From NCBI GenBank assembly GCA_937928045.1, contig CALFWO010000004.1, positions 1-64,000 of the forward strand: 64,000 nucleotides of DNA, written 5' to 3'. Shown here piece by piece: positions 17,448 through 26,259 of the stretch (positions within the stretch are counted from its first letter, which is position 1; the number at the start of each line of letters is the position of its first letter). Both the position numbers and the translations under genes were made by a program. This DNA is from an uncultured Saprospiraceae bacterium. Lineage in GTDB: Bacteria; Bacteroidota; Bacteroidia; Chitinophagales; Saprospiraceae. Under the pieces are notes generated by a model. The model was not told the origin of the DNA. It did not search any database and saw nothing but the letters and a program-made list of their open reading frames with translations.

Positions 17448-18715
17448 TTTATTTTATTCTTAAGCATGGTGTTCGTGTTGGATTGAAAGTTTTCTTTCGA
17501 AAAATATTCTTTTCGAATAAAGAAAATATCCCAACAACAGGACCGGTCATTTATGCGCTGAACCATCCCACGGCTTTTATAGATCCCATGGTACTGGCCA
17601 GCATTGCAAAACCATCTATGCATTTTATGCTGCGTGGTGATATGTTCAAATCTTCTTTTGCCAAGTGGTTCCTCAATCAAATTCATGCCATTCCTATTTT
17701 TAGATTTCGTGATGGATTTTCAAATTTGAAAAACAATGCGGGAACAATGGAGAATGTTTACAAGAAATTAAATGAAGGTGGAAATATCATCATTCTCGCT
17801 GAAGGGCAGACCTTGCATGAGAAGAAAATGAGACCCATTCAGAAAGGAGCAGCCAGAATGGCTTTTGGCGCATTTGAAAAATTTGGAAGAGAGGATATTG
17901 TAATTGTTCCAGTTGGCGTAAACTATACAGATTCAGACAAATTTAGATCTGATGTAATGTTGGACTTTGGTCCAGCAATTGAACTTAATCAATATATCGA
18001 ATCGTATCGAGAAAATCCTAGGGCAGCGATTAAAGACGTCACCGAAGAAGTTTCTAAAAGAATGCGCGCAAGAATTATTCACATTGACGATTCCACCCGG
18101 GAACCTGCTGCGAATGTATTGCTCGAGCTCAAAAGGAATTTGTCTTCCCGTAAAATTTTGCCAATTGTAGATTCAAAGCGCGAACCTTTACAGGAAGAAT
18201 GGGAACTAGGAGAAAAAATTAATGCTTTCTCAAGTTCTAAGTTTGAACTAGTTGCATCCCAAGCCAAGGAATATAAATCAATGCTTCGTGGTTTGAATTT
18301 AACAGACAAAGCTTTGGCCCGATTAAGTTCTTATAATTGGAAAAATTCATTAATTCTACTTGTTGGATTGATTCCATTTATTGTAGGCGTAATCATGAAT
18401 ATACTTCCAGTTTTACTGGCAAAGCAAGTAGCAGAGAAAAAAGTAAAAAAAATCGAATTCGGTTCTTCGGTAAGATTCGCAGTGGGCTTTTTTGGATGGA
18501 TGATTTATTTCGGACTTTTGGTTTTACTATTGAATTATTTAGGATGGAGTTGGTGGATGATTCTAGCCATTCCTTTTTTAGGATATTTCTCTTTAGTCTG
18601 GTTGGATTTGTTTCATGTTTGGAATGGTGCTCGAATTTATCAAGATTTACCGAATTCAGTTAAAGAAGAATTTGTTGAGTTGAGAAATCGACTCTTGGAG
18701 ATTGTAAAGGATTAA
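17438..18715 (+). CDS. PlsC-like lysophospholipid acyltransferase, paralog 2
   Basis: A 425-residue paralog of the preceding gene with the same layout. NHPTAFIDP keeps the Asp in motif I, then LAEGQTLHEKKMRPIQKG and VPVGVNYTDSD, then C-terminal membrane helices (LILLVGLIPFIVGVIMNILPVLL and MIYFGLLVLLLNYLGWSWWMILAI). The start is a GTG at 17438 inside the end of the upstream gene. The two proteins share long near-identical stretches (SNHPTAF/LNHPTAF, HEKK-RPI-KG-AR-AFGA-E), which points to a tandem duplication followed by divergence. It is convergent with proC, 8 bp apart, with no terminator between. Confidence 0.8.
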   Translation: MGVIYFILKHGVRVGLKVFFRKIFFSNKENIPTTGPVIYALNHPTAFIDPMVLASIAKPSMHFMLRGDMFKSSFAKWFLNQIHAIPIFRFRDGFSNLKNNAGTMENVYKKLNEGGNIIILAEGQTLHEKKMRPIQKGAARMAFGAFEKFGREDIVIVPVGVNYTDSDKFRSDVMLDFGPAIELNQYIESYRENPRAAIKDVTEEVSKRMRARIIHIDDSTREPAANVLLELKRNLSSRKILPIVDSKREPLQEEWELGEKINAFSSSKFELVASQAKEYKSMLRGLNLTDKALARLSSYNWKNSLILLVGLIPFIVGVIMNILPVLLAKQVAEKKVKKIEFGSSVRFAVGFFGWMIYFGLLVLLLNYLGWSWWMILAIPFLGYFSLVWLDLFHVWNGARIYQDLPNSVKEEFVELRNRLLEIVKD

Positions 18716-18723
18716 TTTTAGTT

Positions 18724-19527
18724 CTATTTGTTACCTAATTCAATAGCTCTCTTTAACGCTGCCTCTGCACCTTCAAGGATATCATCGTGAACTTTATTTT
18801 TAATAAACGAAGCCAAGGCTGCTTCGGTAGTTCCACCTTTCGAAGCCACTCGATCAATCCAATCTTGAGCATCTAAACTAGATTTTGAATATAAATCGAC
18901 GGCTCCTTTAAAAGTTTGAGCTACGAGTAATTCCGATTGGGATTTAGTGAACCCCATTTTTTTAGCACTTTCCATCATGGCTCCCATAAAATAAAACACA
19001 TAGGCAGGTCCTGAACCTGAAATAGCTGTTGCTGCATCAATTGCATGTTCAGTCTCAACGTAAACCGTTTTGCCTGTGGTATTAATCAAATTTTGAACCA
19101 TCACTAACTCAATCCTTGTTACAGCCTCAGAAGATGTAAATGCAGTCATTCCCATTCCTATCTGAGCTGGTAAGTTCGGCATTGCTCGAATAACTTTCTC
19201 GACGCCTAAGGATTTGCAAATCGTTTCTATTTTTACACCTGCCATAATCGATAGAAACACTTGTTGTTTATCAATGTGTGGACGAAGCGTTTCAAAAAGA
19301 TCAGGAGTATCTTGTGGTTTGACAGCTAAGATGATAATGTCAGCTTTGTGAAGGCAATCCTCCGCTTTACCATATACTGTACCAATATCCTTTTTGGCAA
19401 GCATAGATGCTTTCTCTGGAGACTTTTCTAAGATCATCATGTCCTCCTTCACAGAAATATGCGAACGCAAAAAACTTTGCGCATAAGTCAAACCCATGTT
19501 TCCTCCACCAATCACTAGGATCTTCAT
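18724..19527 (-). CDS. proC: Pyrroline-5-carboxylate reductase
   Basis: A 267-residue NAD(P)-dependent enzyme for the last step of proline synthesis. The N-terminal dinucleotide loop is VIGGGNMGLTYA (residues 5-16). IMAGVKIETICKSLG and RAMPNLPAQIGMGMTAF are typical ProC segments. The C-terminal helical domain carries AISGSGPAYVFYFMGAM and DRVASKGGTTEAAL, the family signature. Length and motifs are complete. No other proline gene is nearby. Confidence 0.93.
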   Translation of the reverse strand: MKILVIGGGNMGLTYAQSFLRSHISVKEDMMILEKSPEKASMLAKKDIGTVYGKAEDCLHKADIIILAVKPQDTPDLFETLRPHIDKQQVFLSIMAGVKIETICKSLGVEKVIRAMPNLPAQIGMGMTAFTSSEAVTRIELVMVQNLINTTGKTVYVETEHAIDAATAISGSGPAYVFYFMGAMMESAKKMGFTKSQSELLVAQTFKGAVDLYSKSSLDAQDWIDRVASKGGTTEAALASFIKNKVHDDILEGAEAALKRAIELGNK

Positions 19528-19650
19528 ATCAATTGCTTTAAAAAGGTTTTATCAAATTACAGCCCTAAGGTTACACCTTTAATGAATTTAATTACTTTCA
19601 GGACAAAGAAATTGAATATTTTTCCATCCAAACCATTTAACAGTCTAAAA

Positions 19651-20688
19651 ATGAAAAATTCATTGATTTTATTCACGCTCTTATTCCTTTGTGCTTGTAG
19701 CCCGATATCTGAAGGGGATAAGGATGCAAAATCCAACTTAGAATCATCCGTTCGGCCTGATTATGTGATCGTTTTACATGGAGGGGCAGGAACTATTGTC
19801 AAAGAGAATTTGACTCCCGAGCTCGAAAAATCCATTACCAAAACGATGAATGATGCATTAGAAATTGGAAAATTTGTTTTGGATTCAAATGGAACGGCAA
19901 TGGATGCTATTCAAAAAGTCATTATGCATTTGGAAAACAGTCCGCATTTCAATGCTGGAAAAGGTGCGGTATTTACACATGATGGAGAGCATGAATTGGA
20001 TGCTTCAATCATGGATGGCAAAACAATGGATGCGGGCGCTGTTGGAGGAATAAAAGGATTTAAAAACCCAATTTTAGCAGCAAAGGCGGTAATGGATAAT
20101 TCCCCGCATGTGATGTTGTCTGGAACCGGTGCAAATACTTTTTGCAAAGAACAAGGTTTAGAAATGGTAGATAAGGAATATTTCTACACTGAAAGAAGAT
20201 GGAAGTCTTTGCAGAGTGTTTTGGAGAAAGAGAAAAACAAGATGGGAGCCATTCTTGAAAATCAAGACTACAAATATGGAACTGTTGGATGTGCTGTTTT
20301 GGACAAACACGGGAATTTGGCAGCCGGTACTTCAACAGGAGGAATGACCAACAAAAGATGGGGTAGAATTGGGGATGCTCCCATTATTGGTGCTGGTACT
20401 TATGCAAATAATAATACTTGTGCAATTAGTGCTACGGGACATGGAGAATATTTTATTCGTTATGCAGTCGCGCATGATATCTCGGCACGAATGGAACATG
20501 GTGGAGTCAGTTTTAACGAAGCTTCAAAAGCAGTAGTAAATAATGTGCTCGTTGATGCTGGTGGTAGTGGTGGAATAATTGGTGTAGACAAGGATGGTAA
20601 TGTGGCGATGCCTTTCAATACAAAAGGAATGTATAGGGCGTACTTAAAATCAACTGGTGAAAGATATATTGGAATGTTTAAAGATTAG
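19651..20688 (+). CDS. Isoaspartyl peptidase / L-asparaginase lipoprotein (Ntn hydrolase)
   Basis: I choose the ATG at 19651, which yields a lipoprotein signal (MKNSLILFTLLFLCACSP, lipidated Cys16); the frame could be extended to 19582 but that would bury the signal. The mature part matches the plant-type asparaginase fold: VLHGGAGT (42-49), NAGKGAVFT, ELDASIMDG, and the autocleavage site YGTVG, which frees Thr211 as nucleophile. GTSTGGMTNKRWGRIGDAPIIGAGTYA follows in two blocks. It would degrade isoaspartyl dipeptides or asparagine in the periplasm or at the membrane. The lipid anchor is less usual, since many relatives are cytoplasmic. A strong terminator follows. Confidence 0.87.
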   Translation: MKNSLILFTLLFLCACSPISEGDKDAKSNLESSVRPDYVIVLHGGAGTIVKENLTPELEKSITKTMNDALEIGKFVLDSNGTAMDAIQKVIMHLENSPHFNAGKGAVFTHDGEHELDASIMDGKTMDAGAVGGIKGFKNPILAAKAVMDNSPHVMLSGTGANTFCKEQGLEMVDKEYFYTERRWKSLQSVLEKEKNKMGAILENQDYKYGTVGCAVLDKHGNLAAGTSTGGMTNKRWGRIGDAPIIGAGTYANNNTCAISATGHGEYFIRYAVAHDISARMEHGGVSFNEASKAVVNNVLVDAGGSGGIIGVDKDGNVAMPFNTKGMYRAYLKSTGERYIGMFKD

Positions 20689-20703
20689 TCGAATCCAAAA
20701 TCA

Positions 20704-20743
20704 TAAAAAAGCAGTTTGGTAATTTGCCCAAACTGCTTTTTTA
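20704..20743. terminator. Bidirectional rho-independent terminator
   Basis: A 16-bp perfect stem (20704-20719 with 20728-20743) containing GCAGTTTGG, with A- and T-tracts at the ends and an 8-base loop. It lies between the asparaginase and the convergent anchor B gene. Confidence 0.92.
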
Positions 20744-20760
20744 ATATTGATTTATTGTAA

Positions 20761-23136
20761 TCACTGCTTAATCAGCTTAATTGTTTTTACAATTTCTTGG
20801 TCAATAGAAAATTGAGCTAAGTAAATTCCAGTAGAATAATTTTCTCCCAATTGAATTTCATTTTGGAAGGCTGATACCTCAAATTTCTCAATCGGCCGGC
20901 CAAGAATTGAGAATATTTCTAACGAGCTATTTTTGAGATTTTGTCCATCCCATTTTACACTGAAAAAGTCATTGGTCGGATTCGGTTGTGCCTTGATATT
21001 TAATTCACCTTGGATATCTGATGTGCTAGATATTGGGTCTGCATCCCAAGCTGAAAAGTTATCAACTCCACCTTCCGTGATATCTCCATTTAAATTGGAA
21101 ATCGAAAAAGAAATTTGCATATTCTCTGAGGGTGTAAGATATGCTGCAACATCTATTTCAGACACTTCCCAAAAAGGAGCGGCAAGTTCTCCCATACTGA
21201 AACTGGCCACAAAGGCAGTGGTGTCTCCATTGGAAATCTCAACGCGCATATTGTCATTTCCTCCATCTCCAGAATTCGGGTCTACAGAAAAGAACCAAGT
21301 CGAGAATTTAACCATTGGTTTACCCGTATTCGAAAGATCGAAAACAGGAGAAGTCAATTTAGTTCCACCACCTGAAACTCTGTCTTCAAAAATGTCTAAT
21401 CCGTTATCAGTGACATAAGCTCCGGATCCTTCATCGTTATCATCTTCATCTGGAGTAATAAAAAGTCCTCCAGCTTGACTTACGAAAACACCATTAGGAT
21501 CTGCCAATTCCCAATCTCCAGTAGCTGCATTTCCTGTCACTTCCCAACCTAAATCAACAGAAAATATATCTTCAATTCCCTTGCTCAATTCAACACTCGG
21601 AACTGTAGTTCCGTTGTTCACATTTAGTGATGACAATAATTTGGTTTTATATCCCCACTTTCCAGCTGCTAAATCGTATGACCCCTCATATATGCCATTG
21701 AAACTCGCAACTCCTTGGTCATTAGAAATTGCTTCAAAATTAAAATCATCATTAATCAATGAGATTGAAGCATTTGGTATTGGAGCACCTGTTTCCTCAT
21801 CAGTTACATTAGCTGTAATGGAGAAAGAAGAGAGTGCATCTAAGCCAACGTTCAGCATTACGGTTGAATCATTCGCAATATCTACGGTAATCGTTTTTGA
21901 AATATAACCTGGTTTGCTAAAAGTAAAATCATAAGTTCCTCCAGTATGATACCCAGTTTTATACAATCCATCTATAGCAGTAAATTCTTTCGTGGTAGTT
22001 CCATCTATAGCAGCGGCCGCGTTTGGAAGTGGAGTATTATTAGCACTATCGAAGATTAATCCCTCTATTCTTGCTGCCCTAACATAGGTAGGCGTCATCA
22101 CATAAAGTCCATTAGCTTGATCTGTTACGAGAACAGTTTGGGATGGTAAAAAAGGGTAGGCTCCCCAAGCACCATTAAAACCCGTTCCTCCACCGAGCCA
22201 GGTATCAAAGTTTCCGACCTCTACTAAATTGTCAGGTTCAGATCCATCTATTACGATACAGCCATCTGAATAATAGGATACAATTATCCAGTCATTCCAA
22301 ACATGAACATTATGGGGAACAACTCCATCTTGTAAAGTTTCGAAGGGCCTGAATTGATCCAATTCAATTATGTCCGTTGGGTTAGAAACATCATATGAAC
22401 CTATTGGAGCATTGCCAGTCTCATCAGTAGTAAAAAGGTAATTTCCATCATCACTGAGCCAAGCATTGTGCGTGGTAGAGGCTGCCGTTGCCTGTGTCCC
22501 TAAAGCAATTGTATTGCTCTTATCAGTAACGTCATAAATAGTAAAAACGCCAATTTCTATTTCAGATGAATAAGCTAAATTGTCCCGAACATAAACATCA
22601 TGTGAATATTCATTTGTTCCTTTATCAATATACTCAGGAGCACCATCAGGTGTGTCGACATTTACATATAGCAAGCCTCCATTATTCAGATTACAACCTG
22701 TTAAATAGGCAATACCAAATTCATCAATAAATATATTATGGCATGGGCCGAGTGTTCCAAGCCCAGGAAGATTTGGTTCCCAATTATAAGCAGTGGCGGT
22801 GTCTGGCAACATCGAAAGATCGATGACCATTACGCCTTCACCTGTCTCGTTGGTAACATAAGCATTGGTACCCCAAGTTTTTAAATCACGCCACATCGAA
22901 CCAACGCCCGGAAGATAGGCTACTTCGGATGGAGCATCTGGATCAGTAACATTAACAATAGAAACGCCATTGAACGCTCCGACTAGAGCGTATTCGTTGC
23001 CTTGGTCATCAGCATAACCCCAGATGTCATTCAACTGCTGAGTATATTCAACCTGACCTCTTAAGGTCATGTTAAGTTGAGAAAAAAGAGAAATACTGAA
23101 AAAGAAAAAACAGAGAAGGGTAATGATTGATTTCAT
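20761..23136 (-). CDS. Choice-of-anchor B LVIVD-propeller protein, T9SS type A
   Basis: Start at the ATG at 23136, giving signal peptide MKSIITLLCFFFFSISLFSQ (a longer frame to 23181 adds an unlikely leader). The N-terminal 370 residues are LVIVD propeller repeats closely similar to the gene at 11011-13878, sharing SYYSDGCI, GFNGAWGAYPFLPSQT and GSYDVSNPTDIIELDQF. Two carboxypeptidase-regulatory-like modules follow (about 375-455 and 460-535), an Asp/Gly-rich jelly-roll-like region (545-700), and a T9SS type A CTD (QPNPTNDFFSVKW ... STGIYLAQFS). It lacks the PKD pair of its paralog. It is probably surface-exposed; its role is unknown. Confidence 0.84.
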   Translation of the reverse strand: MKSIITLLCFFFFSISLFSQLNMTLRGQVEYTQQLNDIWGYADDQGNEYALVGAFNGVSIVNVTDPDAPSEVAYLPGVGSMWRDLKTWGTNAYVTNETGEGVMVIDLSMLPDTATAYNWEPNLPGLGTLGPCHNIFIDEFGIAYLTGCNLNNGGLLYVNVDTPDGAPEYIDKGTNEYSHDVYVRDNLAYSSEIEIGVFTIYDVTDKSNTIALGTQATAASTTHNAWLSDDGNYLFTTDETGNAPIGSYDVSNPTDIIELDQFRPFETLQDGVVPHNVHVWNDWIIVSYYSDGCIVIDGSEPDNLVEVGNFDTWLGGGTGFNGAWGAYPFLPSQTVLVTDQANGLYVMTPTYVRAARIEGLIFDSANNTPLPNAAAAIDGTTTKEFTAIDGLYKTGYHTGGTYDFTFSKPGYISKTITVDIANDSTVMLNVGLDALSSFSITANVTDEETGAPIPNASISLINDDFNFEAISNDQGVASFNGIYEGSYDLAAGKWGYKTKLLSSLNVNNGTTVPSVELSKGIEDIFSVDLGWEVTGNAATGDWELADPNGVFVSQAGGLFITPDEDDNDEGSGAYVTDNGLDIFEDRVSGGGTKLTSPVFDLSNTGKPMVKFSTWFFSVDPNSGDGGNDNMRVEISNGDTTAFVASFSMGELAAPFWEVSEIDVAAYLTPSENMQISFSISNLNGDITEGGVDNFSAWDADPISSTSDIQGELNIKAQPNPTNDFFSVKWDGQNLKNSSLEIFSILGRPIEKFEVSAFQNEIQLGENYSTGIYLAQFSIDQEIVKTIKLIKQ

Positions 23137-23181
23137 ATTAGGGGTTTTATTAAAGACTTTTTGAAACGTCAATGGTTGCAA

Positions 23182-23937
23182 TTATCCATTAACTTTTTTA
23201 TTTACGGTAATGGTTCCAACAATCGCTGCTAAAGGAGGAGCAATAAGAAATCCTATGCCAATAGACAATAGCAATAAGAAAACAGCTCCATTTCCTATGG
23301 CCATTCCTCTATTGTTTCGTATAAACCGAATGCTTTCTTTTCTGTTAAAATACCTTTCTAAAGTAAAATCCATATTCCCGGCACCAGCATAATATGCTTG
23401 TACAATAAAAATTAATATTGCGGCGGGAACTGAAAACAGTGGGAACAATCCAAAGATAAATAGTACTGCTACGATCAGACTTTCTTTAATTATATTTCTA
23501 ATGGCCAGCGTTATTCCTCTCACAAAGCTTTTGAAAAAAGGAGGAGATTGTCTCTTCATACCGGTCAATTCATATTCAACTTTTTCGGAAAGTGGAGATA
23601 AAAAAGGACCAATAAAAGCGATGACTAAATTTTTGTATAAAATTATTGAGATGGCTAGAATCAAAATGGAGCCCATCCAACCTGCAATGGACTGAAGTCC
23701 ACCATTTATCCAATTCCAAATATTAGCCAGCCATCCATCACCGTTGGAAGTCGGGATCAAATTGGAAAGTAGTTGTCCTAGATCGTCTCCGAGAAAAAAA
23801 CTAATTGAGCCAATTCCCAGCGCAAGTAAGAGGCTAATCAATCCTGGGACCAGCAGGTAGGACCAAAGTCCATACTTAGGAATCATTTTCAGTGCTTGGA
23901 AATATGCTCCTATCGATTTTGTAAATCCAGAAATCAT
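23182..23937 (-). CDS. EI24/CysZ-like integral membrane protein
   Basis: A 251-residue protein with about six hydrophobic segments (LLVPGLISLLLALGIGSISFFL, MGSILILAISIILY, LIVAVLFIFGLFPLFSVPAAILIFIVQAYY, GNGAVFLLLLSIGIGFLIAPPLAAIVG). The segment FIGPFLSPLSEKVEYEL followed by a long membrane pair fits the EI24 domain, which includes the sulfate transporter CysZ. No cysteine or sulfate genes are close, so transport of sulfate should not be assumed. It lies 45 bp upstream of the anchor B gene and 77 bp downstream of the trehalose gene on the same strand. Confidence 0.74.
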   Translation of the reverse strand: MISGFTKSIGAYFQALKMIPKYGLWSYLLVPGLISLLLALGIGSISFFLGDDLGQLLSNLIPTSNGDGWLANIWNWINGGLQSIAGWMGSILILAISIILYKNLVIAFIGPFLSPLSEKVEYELTGMKRQSPPFFKSFVRGITLAIRNIIKESLIVAVLFIFGLFPLFSVPAAILIFIVQAYYAGAGNMDFTLERYFNRKESIRFIRNNRGMAIGNGAVFLLLLSIGIGFLIAPPLAAIVGTITVNKKVNG

Positions 23938-24014
23938 TTACAGGCTTTTTTACAATGTAACACTAGAATTGTCGTCCTTGGAATTTCTTTCTACAAGTGG
24001 AATCAAATTATCGA

Positions 24015-26192
24015 CTAGTCAGTTAATCGTTTCAATAGCGTTCTTACTTCTCCAACGCCGATGAGATTATAGTTAGCCTCAGTTTGAGAGAGACCCACCT
24101 TGATGGCATAGTGTCCAGTAGGAATCACTTTAAAAGTATCTTCATCAGTATAGTCATCTCCAATAGCCAGAATGAAATCCCAGTCCTTTCGATTAATCCA
24201 GTTTAATGCCGCTTTTCCTTTGTTTACGCCTGCATTTTTTATTTCGACAACTTTATTTCCTTCTAAGACTTGCAGATCCAAATTGGCCGTCAAGTATTGC
24301 AGGACGTCTCTATATTCTCTTATTCTTTTTTCACCAAGCGCTTTGTCAATCATTCGATAATGCCAAACCAAAGAGTAGTCTTTGTCTTCAATAAATGACC
24401 CAGGAGTTCTTTCTACCATACTTTCTAAGATTGGTCTTACTTTTTCTTTCCAATCTTTTGACAATCCGCGATTCACTTTCCAGCCTTTTCCCCGATTGTA
24501 CCAAACCCCATGTTCTGCTGCCATTTCAAATTGAAATTCTTTCATCCAAAGATCCAAAGTGTGGCGATCTCTTCCGCTAATAATTATCGTCTCTGTTCCT
24601 GATTCTGCTTTTAATTTTCGAAGAATTGATAGCAATTCATCATCAGGAGAAGCATCGTCTGGGTTTGAATGAAACTTAGTCAAGGTGCCATCATAATCTA
24701 ATAGCAATAATCTTGATGAGGCATTTTTATATCGAGAAATTAATTCATCGTAGGATTTATTTTTTAACACTCTTGTTTTTCTTTCCTCCTTGGAAGCGAT
24801 CAACTTTGTTTGTTCTGCGATAAAAGTTTTAGCCCAGTGTTTGACATCGTATTTTTTCAATCGCGCTTGCATTTTCTCAAGCCGATCTTTTTGTTCTTCC
24901 AGAGGCATAACAATCGCTCTTTCGATCGCAGCAACCATTTCATTACTGTCCTGCGGATTAATTAAGATGGCATCTGTCAATTCATTTGCGGCGCCTGCCA
25001 TTTCGCTGAGAATCAATACTCCTTTTTTACTCTCTTCCTTACTGGCGACAAATTCTTTGGCGACCAAATTCATTCCATCTCTTAGTGGAGTGATCATTGC
25101 GATATCCGCAGATTTGTATAAAGCACATAGATCGGCAAAGTCAAATGGTCTATAATAATATTGAATAGGGGACCAACGAAATGATCGGAACTCTCCATCA
25201 ATTTGTCCGACTAAAGTATCAACTTCGCTTTTAAGTTCTTGATATTGATCAACATTGGATCTAGATGGAACTACAATCAGCATCAGGGTTACTCTATCGT
25301 GAAATTCAGGGTTCTCGTATAGAAATTCTCGATAAGCACGTAAGCGTTGAGGAATCCCTTTAGTGTAATCTAATCGATCGATACTGATAATTAGCTTTCT
25401 ATTTTTTGATAGAAAGTTTGAAATCTTGGTAGCTATGTTGACTCCATCCAAATGTCTTTCGGGAAAAGCATATTTATCATATTCAATTCCCATTGGAAAA
25501 ACATCCACATTGATGATTCGGTTATCAACAGCCAGCTTCCCAAAGTTCTGTTCAATACCAAGTATTCGATAAGCAGCTGATAGAAAATGACGCATGTAGC
25601 CATAGGTATGGAAGCCGATTTGATCAGCGCCCATTAATCCCAAAAGAATTTCTTCCCGCCAAGGAAGTATCCTAAATATTTCAAAACTAGGGAAGGGGAT
25701 ATGGAGAAAAAAACCAATAGACTGATTGGGAAATGCCTTTCGAACCATACCCGGTAACAACATCAGTTGGTAGTCGTGAATCCAAACCAAATCGTTGGGC
25801 TTCAAATGCCTTTGTAAAACCGCCAAGAATTTTTCATTCACTTTTTTATATGCTTCCCAAAAATCTTCATTGTATTTGGTAAACTGAGTGAAGTAATGAA
25901 AATGAGGCCAAATTGTTTTATTGCTAAAACCCTCGTAATAGGCATCAATTTCATTTTTTGTTAGAAAAACAGGAATTAGGCCATCCTTTTTTAAATTCTT
26001 TTCTACTCGTTGAGACTCTTCCTTAGAATTTGGAATAGTGCCTGGCCATCCAATCCAGATTCTTTCATAGTGATCTTTCAAAGAATTTAATCCAGTGGCT
26101 AATCCTCCAGCTGATGGGTGGAAAAAAAGTGCTCCGTCCTTCTTGTCTATAGTAACAGGAAGTCTATTGGATAGAATAACCAGTCTGCCCAT
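24015..26192 (-). CDS. Bifunctional trehalose-6-phosphate synthase / phosphatase
   Basis: A 725-residue fusion. Residues 1-465 are a GT20 synthase (OtsA-like): RLVILSNRLPVT (3-14), VWIHDYQLMLLPG (136-148), FFLHIPFPSFEIFRILPWR, SIDRLDYTKGI (270-280) and TPLRDGMNLVAKEF (368-381). Residues 490-725 are a HAD trehalose-phosphatase (OtsB-like), with LLDYDGTLTKF (nucleophile region 499-503), IISGRDRHTL and AIGDDYTDEDTF. It makes trehalose from UDP-glucose and glucose-6-phosphate in one polypeptide, for osmotic or desiccation tolerance. Both active-site sets look complete. A perfect dyad (26213-26231) sits 20 bp upstream of the start. Confidence 0.94.
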   Translation of the reverse strand: MGRLVILSNRLPVTIDKKDGALFFHPSAGGLATGLNSLKDHYERIWIGWPGTIPNSKEESQRVEKNLKKDGLIPVFLTKNEIDAYYEGFSNKTIWPHFHYFTQFTKYNEDFWEAYKKVNEKFLAVLQRHLKPNDLVWIHDYQLMLLPGMVRKAFPNQSIGFFLHIPFPSFEIFRILPWREEILLGLMGADQIGFHTYGYMRHFLSAAYRILGIEQNFGKLAVDNRIINVDVFPMGIEYDKYAFPERHLDGVNIATKISNFLSKNRKLIISIDRLDYTKGIPQRLRAYREFLYENPEFHDRVTLMLIVVPSRSNVDQYQELKSEVDTLVGQIDGEFRSFRWSPIQYYYRPFDFADLCALYKSADIAMITPLRDGMNLVAKEFVASKEESKKGVLILSEMAGAANELTDAILINPQDSNEMVAAIERAIVMPLEEQKDRLEKMQARLKKYDVKHWAKTFIAEQTKLIASKEERKTRVLKNKSYDELISRYKNASSRLLLLDYDGTLTKFHSNPDDASPDDELLSILRKLKAESGTETIIISGRDRHTLDLWMKEFQFEMAAEHGVWYNRGKGWKVNRGLSKDWKEKVRPILESMVERTPGSFIEDKDYSLVWHYRMIDKALGEKRIREYRDVLQYLTANLDLQVLEGNKVVEIKNAGVNKGKAALNWINRKDWDFILAIGDDYTDEDTFKVIPTGHYAIKVGLSQTEANYNLIGVGEVRTLLKRLTD

Positions 26193-26212
26193 TGGAGTGG
26201 GTTTAATAAAAA

Positions 26213-26231
26213 GTTAATAGTTACTATTAAC
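26213..26231. promoter_or_regulatory. Perfect 8-bp dyad upstream of the trehalose gene
   Basis: GTTAATAG and CTATTAAC flank tta, 20 bp upstream of the trehalose gene start. On the minus strand the dyad overlaps TAACTTTT, a one-mismatch -7 element. It could be an operator; it lacks the G+C stem of a terminator. Confidence 0.4.
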
Positions 26232-26259
26232 CAAGTCCTTATGAAATACTAAGCAAGAA

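Noticed and set aside
17438-18715. Overlap of the two acyltransferase genes as a frameshift in one gene
   Set aside because: Each frame carries a complete acyltransferase domain and membrane domain, so these are two genes.
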